From NCBI RefSeq assembly GCF_020080835.1, contig NC_058158.1, forward strand, positions 4,650,001 to 4,714,000: 64,000 nucleotides of DNA. Direction: 5' to 3'. Made by a program: the position numbers and the translations under genes. This stretch comes from Cotesia glomerata. Its lineage: Eukaryota > Arthropoda > Insecta > Hymenoptera > Braconidae. Within the stretch, counting starts at the first letter, position 1. Each line of letters opens with the position of its first letter. The notes below the pieces were generated by a model. That model ran no database searches. It saw only the letters and a list, made by a program, of their open reading frames with translations, and was not told where the DNA came from. Positions 13,001-21,759 of the stretch are shown here, piece by piece.

Positions 13001-16000
13001 TCAACTAAATAATAGTCCTGATTTATGAATAATAATATAAATAAAATTATTCCAATAATAATTAACCATTACATTTTATTAAATTAATTAAAATTATCAA
13101 ATTTTTTTTTTTAAATAGAAGTATAATTTTTTTATTGAAGAATATTTAAATTAAAATATTTTTTCTTTGAAAATTTTTTTTAAATCAAACTAGTTTTTAT
13201 TTTTGTTCCAAACATATTCCGCCAAATTACATTTTACAAATTATTGAGATAAGAGAAATGTTATTGGAGATAATCTCGTGAAAATTACAATCGTTAATGA
13301 TGGCTTAGATCAACTCAATGCATTTTCAAAGTTTTTAGAGAACCAAAACTCGGATTTTACGGTTTCTTATCAGAAGCTGAAGACTCAAATAGACTTAGAC
13401 AAGACTATCTCCAGTCACGTGTGCGACTGCAGGTTACTAATGTTTATTTAACTCGGATTTGGGAGGAATTGTAAGCTTTATATCTGCCCTATCAATATTT
13501 GTTCTATTATAAATTCAGTATCACGACATTATTTTCTCAAAATATATAAAAAAAACTCTCATAAACTTTTTTTTACATTATTAAAATTATATTATACTCT
13601 GATAAGTAGATTTAGTCCTACAAGGTTACAAAACGTTACCGTGAAAAAATTTATGTATCGATTTATGAACGATCAGATTACTTCACCTTTATTTACATAA
13701 TAAGAAACCGATCAATTAAAGAAAAACAATTTAAATAAAATAGGAAATATTAAAATATATATAAAAATCCCTCGTGAGAATAAATGTAAATAAATCTCAT
13801 TTAAACACGTTATATTGGATTCATGCCGAAATTCAATGCAAATTTTTCTATACTGAACGAAACATATTCATCGAATTTTTAATATAAAAAAATACTCAAC
13901 GGAAATTATTGCGTAATTTTTATCTACGTTAAAACGCCGTCTCATCAAAAACGAAAACTACAATTGACATCTCAATTTCAGAGAGAAGTCGCTTATTAGA
14001 ATTTTATTCACTAGACCATAAAAGTAATATTTCTTTGGTCTGGGTAATTAAATAAATAAACACATAATTAATCATAATTGAAATCACCATTTGGTAGATG
14101 AACTTTCAAGGTGGCTTTATCCATAGGCGTAGGTGAGCCATGTGGTGGAGTGTTTCTTCCACCACTTCCACTCTGGATGCCTCCAGCTCCATCACCTCCA
14201 GCGCTCATTCCCTCATGGCTGTAACAATAAATAAATTATTCATTAATTAAATTACAAATTAGTGTTAAATTAAAAACTGCAATAATAATAATTTAATAAT
14301 AAACAATATATAACCTTTTACCAAATATAAAACAAATAAAATGATGGTCTAATTCATGGGAATTTTCCTCAACTCTTAAATAAAATTTTTCATAAGCTCT
14401 GACTGACATTCGCACTGAAAATTGTCATGGGAAAACGTCACGATGCGTGACTCCATTCGTGAAATAGAATATATTTATTTAATTCAACATTTTCTCACTA
14501 AAGCTCTACATTTACTCATCACTGAAAATCATTACTGATCCATTTTTGCTTCTATTCATATACAGTCTATTCGGCAAAAAATATATATATAAATAAAAAT
14601 AAAACTAAGTAGCCCGAGAATATTTTTACTTAGAATTAGCTGATGGCTGTAAAAGAAAAAAAAAGTTATCCAGCAGGTGTAATTAAAAGTAGGTAGACGT
14701 GTTGCTATAAATGTGTCATAAGTATTTTAAACAGAGCAGTATTTTAAATTGAATTAATTCAATTCACCTACAATGTTAATGAGACATAATCTCGGCATAA
14801 AGAATTTGCGGTTGGATGAGCTGTGTTGTGTAGCACACAGCAGTCATATATATATATCTATAAAGTAGTTATAAAGCTTAACTTGTAGTACAGTATAAAG
14901 TATAATGTAAAATGTAAGTAATATAAATATATAGAATGTATTGAGGTGTACCGAGTAAGTTTAATACGCGACCCATTTTTATTTTTTATTTTTTTCAGCC
15001 CTCGCGCCTTTCGATACGCACGGCTGCACTGAGAAATTTTCTGTAAGAGGGGCACGAAACACGACGAGTAGTCTCTCTCTGGTTATTTTATTATTTTATT
15101 CTGTTATTTTTCCTCAGAACATTAGTGGGCGTTAAAGGATGTCAGTGGTGAGTGAAAGAACATATCACACATATAACAGTGACTCGCGAACTTAACTGCG
15201 AATAGCTCCAGTAGATATAATACAATAATACATATAATGTAATATAATACCGGGCATATATAGAATAGAATAAGTTTAGAAGAGGTAAGAGCTAAGAGTT
15301 TAAGTTAACTCGGTGCAGAGTTTATGCTAAAAGTTATATTATGCCGGGTACGAGTGAATAGAGTAAGTATGCAAGGCTGTGCTGGGGAAATAGCATCGCG
15401 TGTCCACGACACATAAATGCCAAGGGAACTCTCTGTATAGTACTTCCGTAGATGGGGTTAAGAGTCCACCCAGGAGGGCACATCATTCTGGTTCGTGATG
15501 TGTGCAAGACACCACCTTCGGGGCAGGCAACCACACACCGGATCCTCGGGCGTTTCCGCGATACACGCATCGCTTGCTGCTTTCAGTTACACTGTGTGTA
15601 TACCTATAGTACTTTACTATATGTCTTATCCTGTGCTCAGAGTATTTATATTTATATTTATACTGACATACGATGTACGATATACGATACTCTATTGCTC
15701 CTGCTTCTGTTCTTATGCACTTCATGGAGACCGAGAGACATTAAGGCTAAAGAGCCTTGTGATTGCGTAGCATTCTCCTATCCCCACGTTTATCAACCGC
15801 AAATCCACGGTCACTGGCACAGCCAATTGCCAGCGACTACAATAATGCAATAGCTCTGCATATTTGTGTAATATATAGTCGGCTAATTTCCGTATTGATT
15901 TATTCGAGTTGTTTGGACATCATCTATTTTTTATTATACCAACAAAGTTTAATTAACTAGTACGTAAATATTGTAAAGGTATGCTCGGAGGTTCATTTTA

Positions 16001-18692
16001 CACTTTTTTTATTTTTCTTTTATTTTGATGGGTTTTATAATTAAATTTTTTTATCGAGTCTTTTTTATATTTTGTAGACCTATATTGACCAATTGAAATT
16101 AAATTATTTTAAAAATTCTGATTTTCACTATTTTTTTTTCAAAAAGCAATAAAAAAATGCAGGTATTGTCTCCTTTTACTACTCTATTGTTACTTTTATA
16201 ATTTTTTTTTTTTTATATTAAAAATTCTCTATTTCTATTTCAAAAAATTCTCCATCAGTATTTTTACTAGTAATTTTATAAAAAATTCACAAAAAAAAAT
16301 TTTTAAGCACTCAAAGTAGATTAGTGTCTTAATTTAAATTTAAGAAAATTTTCTTTCGAATTTTTGACAGAATTTGGTAACAGATAAAATTTTATATCAG
16401 TAAATTTTGTTGTGACTTATTCATAAAGTTTTAAAGCAATTAGAAATTCTCTTTAATAGAAAGTAAATATTAATTATTTATTGATTAGTTTTAACATGTA
16501 AATTGCAGCTCTTGATTTTAAATTAAGTCAAGTTTAAGTTGAAGGATTTTATTCTATCTAACCCACATATATTAATTTTAATGTTTTCCAGATGAAAAGA
16601 AAAAATAAATAAAAATATTTTACGGCGGCAGTAAATATAATCTTTAAATGCGTTCAAGTTGTAATTTCTCAATCTTGCGGTACACTTTTCTCCTCGACTA
16701 ATAAAGGTAACTGTAGATTATTTTTTTCAATTTGAAGAATGTGACAAATAGCGTAAGACCATTAGGTTTTTTTTTGTCTAAATAAAAAAAAAGCTCTCGG
16801 TATGTAGTAACGGCAATTTTATTTTTTCAAATTGAAACTGTGAAAAATATTTCACACTTAAATATTTAATTTATATATTATGTGTATCCGTAAAAACATA
16901 AATTCACAAACTCGATGAATTTCTTGCTATTTTACACGCTATAAAATTAAATAGAACTGTTAGAGTAAAGTAAACATAAAATTGAACTTAATTAACGCAA
17001 AGCGATGAATTACCATTGGAAACACGCAGCCATGTGTATTGTATCGAAGACAATTAACAATCAATTAATTTGTGTTGAATCAATGAAAAGTTCCCACCGC
17101 TCCCGGGTAATTTGAAACTTTTATTATTTTTTAATTAAACTCAAAGTTTAAACACTTTTTCACTCACTCAAAATTAATTTCCATAAAAATAAATGTACAA
17201 GAAGAACTAATTATTAAGATAATCACTTTTAGTTATTACGAACAAATTTAAGTAAAAGTTTTAAATAAAAATACTCGATCTCATTTTGAATTTGCGATTA
17301 TTAAAAATCAAGAACAAAACAAAATAAATTAAATGTCATTTCGTTTACAATGTACAATATATCTAACGGAGATTCGATTAGATATACTCATAAAACTGAT
17401 ATTCGTATCGAGCGTCAAACGGCCCTGAGCCTTCATCGGCTGTACATGCCACGCACCTGCACCTTCGCCTACGCTTTTTACCTTTCCCTAATACTTTCTC
17501 TATTGCACTTTTACATCGTCTGCTTATTGCGATAATAATTACGTCTTTTTCACCCAATATGCAATTATAAATTCAACTTATCTTATATAAATAAATTTAT
17601 TATAATTCATTCATTTTAAAAATTCACAAGTCAGTTCTCACTACGTTTAAAATTTTGTTTATAATAATTAACTTTGATAATTGACTACACATTTATCATG
17701 CTTCAAACAAATCATATTTTCAATTAGCAATTTTTTTTATTTATTTATTTTCACACGTGAATTTAATTAATTTTCTTTTCTCCACTTCAATTAAAGCTTA
17801 GTATAATTACTTTAGGTAATCTTTTTGGTAAAAGTCGAAGAAATTATTAAATCAATTAATTAAATTAAAAAAAAAAATTTTTTTTTTTAATTCCGAAAAA
17901 TTTCGCAACTTTTAAAAATAATAATTCAAATGTTTTACTTTATTTATTAAAATTATTTTAATTACTCGAGAAAAGTGGGTTATGACAATAAGTAAAGGTC
18001 ACAGAACTTTTACGCGGAAGGCCTGGATTCGATCCCTGGCGCCAGTTTAATTATTACATAATTAGATATTCCAATTACGAGAAATAATTTTAATAAAAAA
18101 TTCGTATGCTTTTAAAAACTTTTATTATTAAAAAAAAAAAAATGAACTTTGTATGTCATGAAAATTATGAATTTTTACTTTAAGAAATTAATTTTAATAT
18201 TTTATTAAATTTACAAAAAATAACTATAAATTTTTTTTAATTAATTAAAATAAATCCAGAAGACCCACAACTGATCTCAAAAGTGTTTTATTACCAATAT
18301 AAGACTCTACGTCACCTAGTGCGTGTAACACGATGATATTTCCAAGTTCCAATAGTATCCGGACTGTAGTGAGAATTACCGCAACCAAATTGTCCGAGTG
18401 CGCAGAGTAAGCCTTTGCTATTGCGTTGCCAATAGGAGGATCGATGTCCCACTGGTTTCTTCTTAGCCGGCGTTTCTTGTCCCGATGACGACGATCTTCT
18501 CAATATCATATTATCGCCGCAAGGCTCCGACCTGGACGTTACTGTCTTTTCTCCGTATTCCTCCTTTTTGTTATTGTTAATATTACTGCTATTATTATTT
18601 AAGTTCAAATAATTGGGATGAGTAGCCGCTGGCCATGACAACCCACTTGTTTTACGTTCTACAAGACTCAACATTTTATTTTTGTAACACAC
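2037..18692 (-). CDS. Fak: Focal adhesion kinase (FAK/PTK2 family), complete 19-exon gene model
   Basis: Cytoplasmic non-receptor tyrosine kinase that relays integrin and growth-factor signals at adhesion sites. The coding exons I chained, in transcript order, are 18316-18692, 14088-14218, 12518-12693, 12175-12306, 11917-12066, 11472-11660, 11232-11312, 10548-10770, 10370-10405, 9857-9988, 9557-9739, 9066-9473, 8708-8912, 7685-7764, 5604-7594, 4845-4988, 4612-4758, 4167-4498 and 2037-2745. All have GT/AG borders and compatible phases; they sum to 5826 nt, or 1941 aa. Order of parts: new N-terminal exon (1-126), FERM (about 155-486), YAEI tyrosine near 528, kinase (about 545-805), Gln/Ser-rich linker, FAT (about 1598-1730), tail. 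Vertebrate FAK is about 1050 aa, so this protein is nearly twice as long, mostly because of the linker, N-terminus and tail. Family identity is secure; the first exon and the microexon are the least certain parts. Confidence 0.95.
2824..2965. mobile_element. Palindromic foldback element, copy 1 (142 bp)
   Basis: A near-perfect palindrome: AAGGTAAAAGCCCCAATATA at the left end returns inverted as the right end, with a short loop around TATTTGTGAGTATA. It lies in the last FAK intron. A second copy is at 58357-58480. Confidence 0.85.
2975..3470. mobile_element. TIR element with CACGGAGAG tips, about 0.5 kb
   Basis: The sequence CACGGAGAGAAAAGAATAGA is repeated inverted at the right end (TCTATTCTTTTCTCTCCGTG), giving TIRs of about 29 bp, flanked on both sides by TA. 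No coding capacity. It lies in the last FAK intron, directly beside the 2824-2965 palindrome. Confidence 0.8.
4167..4498 (-). CDS. Fak: FAK focal-adhesion-targeting (FAT) domain, main exon
   Basis: Encodes KMEPTPTADLDRSNDKVYDC, then helical segments ending KLAQNYSSTTLDAEYRK. This is the FAT four-helix bundle, which binds paxillin and talin at adhesions in known FAKs; TADLDRSNDKVY, EMAHKVLSKDMADL and KLAQ match it. The vertebrate GRB2 site is Tyr-Glu-Asn-Val; here the tyrosine is followed by Asp-Cys-Thr, so the Asn at +2 needed by GRB2 is missing. The exon ends CGA AA before GTACGT and is completed by the exon at 2745. Confidence 0.95.
4551..4589. repeat. Poly(A) homopolymer in a 113-nt FAK intron
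   Basis: About 35 A on the plus strand, that is poly(T)/U in the FAK transcript, filling a third of the intron between exons 4612-4758 and 4167-4498. Confidence 0.9.
4612..4988 (-). CDS. Fak: FAK exons before FAT: Glu/Gln coiled segment and Ser-rich segment
   Basis: Exon 4845-4988 (48 codons) encodes RNAQSQLFDSITDNIHNSID and then EEQKLLEQRLFEQQRQSEED, SRWLAREE. QRQSEEDSRWLAREE matches the vertebrate FAK segment QxxxAEDNRWLEKEE. Exon 4612-4758 (49 codons) is Ser/Pro-rich (KRLSIATSGDESASPPIPRS and onward) and ends SSDKIIIVK. All joins are phase 0. The intron between this pair and the FAT exon is only 113 nt and holds a homopolymer of about 35 nt. Confidence 0.88.
5387..5446 (-). CDS. Fak: Possible FAK 60-nt cassette exon (20 codons)
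   Basis: Inside the 615-nt intron between the giant linker exon and the next exon, a 60-nt stretch is bordered by CCATTTTAG and by CAG before GTATTC. It encodes SDILRINARADFNPRFLLFQ with no stop and is phase 0 on both sides, as are both neighbouring exons, so inclusion adds exactly 20 residues. No homology is recognised. It could be chance, since the acceptor tract is short. Confidence 0.4.
5604..7594 (-). CDS. Fak: FAK giant linker exon, Gln/Ser/Asn-rich
   Basis: A single 1991-nt exon encodes 663 residues between kinase and FAT. It opens GADEVPPPKPSRQ, the FAK Pro-rich site (SH3-binding, for example p130Cas in vertebrates), then YIVAQSPEVLAQLLKDNQARG, a stretch I recall from insect FAKs. 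The rest is low complexity: a polyQ run from a TTG/CAA repeat near 7039-7071, Gly/Val-rich GAGVGGIGGGSVGAGGG near 6430-6500, further Gln clusters near 6100-6250, and repeats of a Y-[AS]-P-V-x-x-F unit (LYSPVQKF, IYAPVTNF, LYGPVLKF). It is GC-richer than its surroundings. The chosen donor CAG before GTTTGG is phase 0 and joins the next exon's RNAQSQ. Reading through gives a stop at 5556. Confidence 0.88.
7036..7073 (-). repeat. CAA triplet repeat encoding polyglutamine in FAK
   Basis: A run of TTG units on the plus strand (CAA on the coding strand) encodes an uninterrupted Gln tract within the FAK linker. Confidence 0.9.
7685..7764 (-). CDS. Fak: FAK post-kinase helix exon
   Basis: An 80-nt exon between acceptor TTGCAG and donor GTACAT. 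It encodes EILLEERHQQQETMKRENRR followed by VQAMSW, the counterpart of the charged helix ending in SWD/SWG that follows the kinase domain in other FAKs. Phases (2 in, 1 out) fit both neighbours. The intron before it, 7765-8707, carries a foldback element at 8264-8493. Confidence 0.85.
8264..8493. mobile_element. Foldback element in FAK intron, about 230 bp
   Basis: The left end AGTAAAAAACCCCATTAGTG and the right end (CACTACTGGGGTCTTTTACT) are imperfect inverted repeats of about 50 bp, both containing two CCCC-flanked units. It lies in the intron after the kinase exons. Confidence 0.7.
8708..9739 (-). CDS. Fak: FAK tyrosine kinase domain (three exons)
   Basis: Exons 9557-9739, 9066-9473 and 8708-8912. 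The glycine loop is IGEGQFGNV; the catalytic lysine lies in VAVKTCK (about residue 585). The hinge is VMELARLGEM; the catalytic loop HRDIAARN (Asp about 677) is the Src/FAK-type tyrosine kinase version. The magnesium motif is DFGL (about 695). The activation loop SYYIASK holds the paired tyrosines that Src phosphorylates in known FAKs. The substrate lobe reads KWMAPESINFRRFT, DVWMFGVCMWEILM and GVKPFQGVKNNEVI. All catalytic residues are present, so an active kinase is expected. Codons split across all three joins resolve correctly. Confidence 0.97.
9857..9988 (-). CDS. Fak: FAK linker exon with the autophosphorylation tyrosine
   Basis: This exon encodes DAHPPKYRHEGNGSPEKN..., then SEDYAEIVDEEGDYSTPA. 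DYAEI matches the FAK autophosphorylation site (Tyr397 in vertebrates), which once phosphorylated binds the SH2 domain of Src kinases; the acidic DEE stretch after it is also conserved. By my count the tyrosine is residue 528 here. The upstream half is charged and looks disordered. The vertebrate linker has a Pro-rich SH3 site before this tyrosine; here only PPK is present. Confidence 0.93.
10370..10405 (-). CDS. Fak: FAK 36-nt microexon (12 codons), possible cassette
   Basis: Between the FERM exon ending at 10548 and the linker exon starting at 9988, a 36-nt stretch is bordered by TTTAAAG upstream and GTACGAG downstream. Spliced in, it reads AASWKNYPCPCK and keeps frame on both sides (phase 1 in, phase 1 out), so it could be included or skipped without breaking the protein; skipping yields WNRK-DAHPPKY. 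The acceptor's polypyrimidine tract is weak, which suits regulated splicing but also leaves room for error. The CPC motif is unusual in the FERM-kinase linker. Confidence 0.55.
10548..12693 (-). CDS. Fak: FAK exons for FERM lobes F1-F3 (six exons)
   Basis: Six exons: 12518-12693, 12175-12306, 11917-12066, 11472-11660, 11232-11312 and 10548-10770. Diagnostic pieces are YKSLYAMRLHHP and SYWLHQDTTMYQ (F1), WRYELRVRYLPQNL and FYYYYDQ (F1/F2), VAVQLCCLEIRYFF and LPRSVLNGVKPKTLRK (F2), then ALGSSWSIPVELVIGP, the F2/F3 joint with the FAK-type SSW motif. The last exon ends LADLIDGYCRVATGSNTSLWNRK, the F3 helix that in other FAKs packs before the linker. Every join keeps frame: lengths are 176, 132, 150, 189, 81 and 223 nt. 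The FERM lobe holds the kinase autoinhibited and binds membrane lipids and receptors in known FAKs. Introns are short (about 80-460 nt), and one carries the palindromic element at 10797-10969. Confidence 0.93.
10797..10969. mobile_element. Palindromic element in FAK intron, 173 bp
   Basis: CACTGATAGAAGGAT at the left end is matched by ATCCTTCTATCAGTG at the right end, and the arms (TTTCTTTGTATTTAAGAAAT type) fold back over almost the whole length. No coding capacity. Confidence 0.75.
12694..14087. other. FAK intron within the FERM region
   Basis: 1.4 kb between exons 14088-14218 and 12518-12693; AT-rich. I see no exon or structured repeat in it. Confidence 0.7.
14088..14218 (-). CDS. Fak: FAK exon: start of FERM domain
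   Basis: The acceptor TTACAG precedes CCATGAGGGAATGAGC. The frame reads HEGMSAGGDGAGG, a Gly/Ser-rich spacer, then DKATLKVHLPNG, the first strand of the FERM F1 lobe. The exon ends AAT G before GTGATT, and the codon is completed by GT of the exon at 12693, giving LPNG-GFNVVKFGD. The internal ATG at 14206-14208 is the likely start for any transcript whose first exon is non-coding. An out-of-frame ATG eight bases earlier makes a three-codon uORF whose stop overlaps that start. Confidence 0.85.
14219..18315. other. FAK first intron, with a GC-richer segment
   Basis: 4.1 kb. The segment about 15060-15860 is richer in GC and CpG than the rest and could be an internal promoter or enhancer for a shorter FAK transcript starting at 14208. 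Open frames on both strands there have no recognisable features. Near 18000-18050 is a tRNA-like B-box (GGATTCGATCCCTGGCGCC), probably a decayed tRNA-derived SINE. Confidence 0.4.
18316..18692 (-). CDS. Fak: FAK candidate first coding exon (N-terminal extension)
   Basis: An open frame on the minus strand starts MCYKNKMLSLVERKTSG and is rich in Asn, Ser and Lys. It ends at ...CGC ACT AG followed by GTGACG, a fair donor. The two left-over bases AG join the single base C that starts the exon at 14218, giving AGC CAT GAG GGA ATG, so the frame runs open into the FAK FERM reading frame. A second in-frame Met, six codons in (MLSLVERK), is an equally good start. Without this exon FAK would begin at the ATG at 14206-14208 (1812 aa). 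The peptide has no domain I recognise. It holds a run of about five basic or serine clusters (RRSSSS, KKKP) and no signal peptide. Alternatively it could be an unrelated small gene, but the phase match over the 4.1-kb intron argues for a FAK isoform. Confidence 0.6.
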
Positions 18693-21600
18693 ATTTCACT
18701 TTATTGGTTAATTAATTCACTAATTATTTCATTATTATTATAATTCTTCAATTTGCAATATATATTTATTGTGTTCGTGCTCTCTGATTCTTATTTCGTA
18801 CTTTTTTATTAGTCATATTTATCTTTTCGCCTCCTTCATTTTAGATGACCTGCTTTTTCTCCGAAACAGCTCTGAACCTTTTATTTAGTTTTAAACGATA
18901 AATTTTATTTCCGGTGTAGTACGTGGGTATCGAAGTGATATAAAATGTAATATAATATATATTTTTGAAAAGCAAAGAGGCCGCTACTTATAAGTTGTAA
19001 GTTATAAGTTATTAGTTAAGCCGCTAGTCGCTATAATAAAATACCGAATGACAGATTTAACAACCGAGAATATAATAAATATAATGAGGTTATTCTAAAT
19101 TTTTTTTTGTTTTCTTAATCTTAACCAACGATACCATCAAGATCTATAATTACAGACTATAATATTTAGTAACAGGTGAAACTCTTCTCTCTACAGACCG
19201 GAGACTTATTCGGAAAAAATCAGTAGGTGTTTATTTAATTATAGATTCAAGGATCAAACTTTATTTTTATTAAAATATCTCTTTATTCCCACACACTATT
19301 TATTTATTTTAAATAATTTAGGCGGTAAATAATTTAAAATTATCGTAGAAAAATTTTAAGTTCCAGTTTAACTATTGACAATATAATTTTCGAAAAATAA
19401 AAAAAAAAAAAAAATGAGGAAGCGAAGATATCTCGAGACGTGTGGGCGCCACTTAAGTTGTTTAAAGTCAACTATACACTGTATATTGTACAGTACGATA
19501 CGTAATTCCTCAAAAAGTATAAAAAGAAAAGGAGATTACAGTACCGCGTGGATGTTGAACTTCGCGGTCTGACGATCACGTCGTGACCTGAGTATCTTTG
19601 CGATAAATATAAAAATAATTGAATCTGTTTTGTAGAAGGGAAAAAAACACCAACTAACAATTAATTAATTGCAATGTAGAAACAAAATGATTGAAAGGAT
19701 GAAATTTAGCCGAAAAAAAAAAATGATTAAATTAACGAAGGTAATAAAAGTTTGTTCGAGTAATAAATAAACTTGACATTAAAAGATTTAATTATTCGTT
19801 AAAGGAATGACGGTATCCTCATTTTATTCCGATCAAGTTGTTAAAAGTTGCATGATATTGACGTTAATTATAAATTATGTCTCGTTGTGATGTTGGGTAT
19901 GAGTATGGGGGAGTGTTTCAATAAAAATTACACGTCTTCGCTGGGTATCGTAACGTCATTTATGCTGTCATGGATATTATTAACAACCGGTGACTGTGAT
20001 TGATAGTAAATATGTTACTAACTATCACTTTTTCAAAAAACCTGCCGGATAGATGAATGAGTCTGTGGTAGCGAACATTCTAACACTCACTGTCAATATT
20101 TACACTGTAATTACGGAAGAAAATAAGTAATTTGTTTTTGATAAAAATAACATCATAATTATTTTATCGTTTTTCCAATCCACAAAATGAGCTTTTATTT
20201 TAAAGGAGTAAACTATTTTTAGCGTATTATTTTAGTGATGGTTAACGAATTCGCACGCACGTTTATATTCAACGTCAGGAACCAACTGATCAGACACGAC
20301 ATGGCTAAAGAGTCTTTCTCAGCTACAGGCTACACTCTCCCTCTCTTATATCATTATATATATTAGCTTCTCTCTTTTTACGTGTCTCGTTGGTGCTGTC
20401 TCTTGTTAATGCGTGGGTCGCACACGATACACCGTTTGCAAGTGTTCCCATGATATATAAAATATAACTATAAATGTTAAGACAGAGCTACGCCGATTTA
20501 TTCCCAACGGTACAGCTGATTTTAAAAAAAGAGAGAGGAATTGAACGAGAGGGGTTGAACTTTTTAAATTTGTTAACTAAAATGAGAGCTCAAAACATAT
20601 TATGTATTTTGTATATTTTTGTTATTATTATTATTATACATTTATGGTTGTAGGTGAATAAAAAGAGTAGTCTTAAAGGATGATTCATGAAGAGCTGAAT
20701 ACGAATCTAGAATGAGTTTTTATTTTAGTCTGTTTCGTTAGAGATATTTTTGAGAGTTTCAGGAAGTAAGTCTGCTAGTGAGTGGTTTTAGATCTCGGCG
20801 GGTTTAAGAGCCGTATTGAATAAACAAATACTATCGGTGGAAAACAAAATAGATAATTATTTTTTTAATTAAGAGTAGTATTTGGTCTTAATAATTATTA
20901 TGAAGTTTTCAGGGCAAAACTTATTTTTTTTTTTATTGAATACTTTGACAATTTATTGAACCAATGTTGTAAAGATTGTTGAATAACTTAATAAATGGCA
21001 TTTTAATCAGTTTTTAATTTTTGAGTTAGCGAATAAGCAATAATTAATGAACCGGCAATAAAGTGAACGGTTGCGTTGTTAAATATGATATAGCAGGTAC
21101 TTAGTTTTCCAGCGAGTTGTGCTAGCTAGTCAGTAAGGCGATTAACTGATTTTAAGTTTAATAAAATTTTTTTGGTAGAATCAAAAATTTTTCCGACTAA
21201 GCCGTTATTAATTTCGAGATTTTTACACTAGAATAAATACCATAAATTTGGATTCTATTGTCTGATAGTAAATAAATTGCCGTTGTACTGAACGAATTGA
21301 GAAAAATTATTCATAAGTTATTTTATTTTTAACTTTATTAAATTTAGAAAAAACAAAATTTTTAGTCGAGATTTTTTTATCGAAAATAAAAGTTTAGACT
21401 AAAAATTGTTCTTAAAAAATTATGAGATCTTACATTAATTATTAAAAGTTAAAAATGAACAAAAAATAAAAAAAAAATTTTTTTCTTCATTTTGTTTTTA
21501 TACTATACACATTAATATATACAAAAAATTTCTATGCATGTAAATAACTGTTTATACTGATAATAATAATAGTATGATGATGATGGATGGAAAAAATCAC

Positions 21601-21759
21601 GACTCAGATTGAATAATTAATTTATATTATACCGTATCGCAAAATCTCCGGCATGGACGTAATACATCTCAATAACTTCAAGCGGTTTACTAATAATTCT
21701 GATTAAATAAACTAACAGGAAAAAAGCAATTTTTTAATGCACAGTTCATTACCGACTAC
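18693..21759. other. Intergenic region between FAK and the first pseudoprotease
   Basis: 3.1 kb separating two divergently transcribed genes, so it should hold both promoters. A pyrimidine-rich stretch lies at about 20320-20410. No TATA box or coding exon can be assigned with confidence. Confidence 0.5.

Noticed and set aside
15334..15960. Several overlapping open frames on both strands in the GC-richer part of the FAK first intron
   Set aside because: They overlap each other in different frames, show no domain, and reflect a local drop in stop codons at higher GC.
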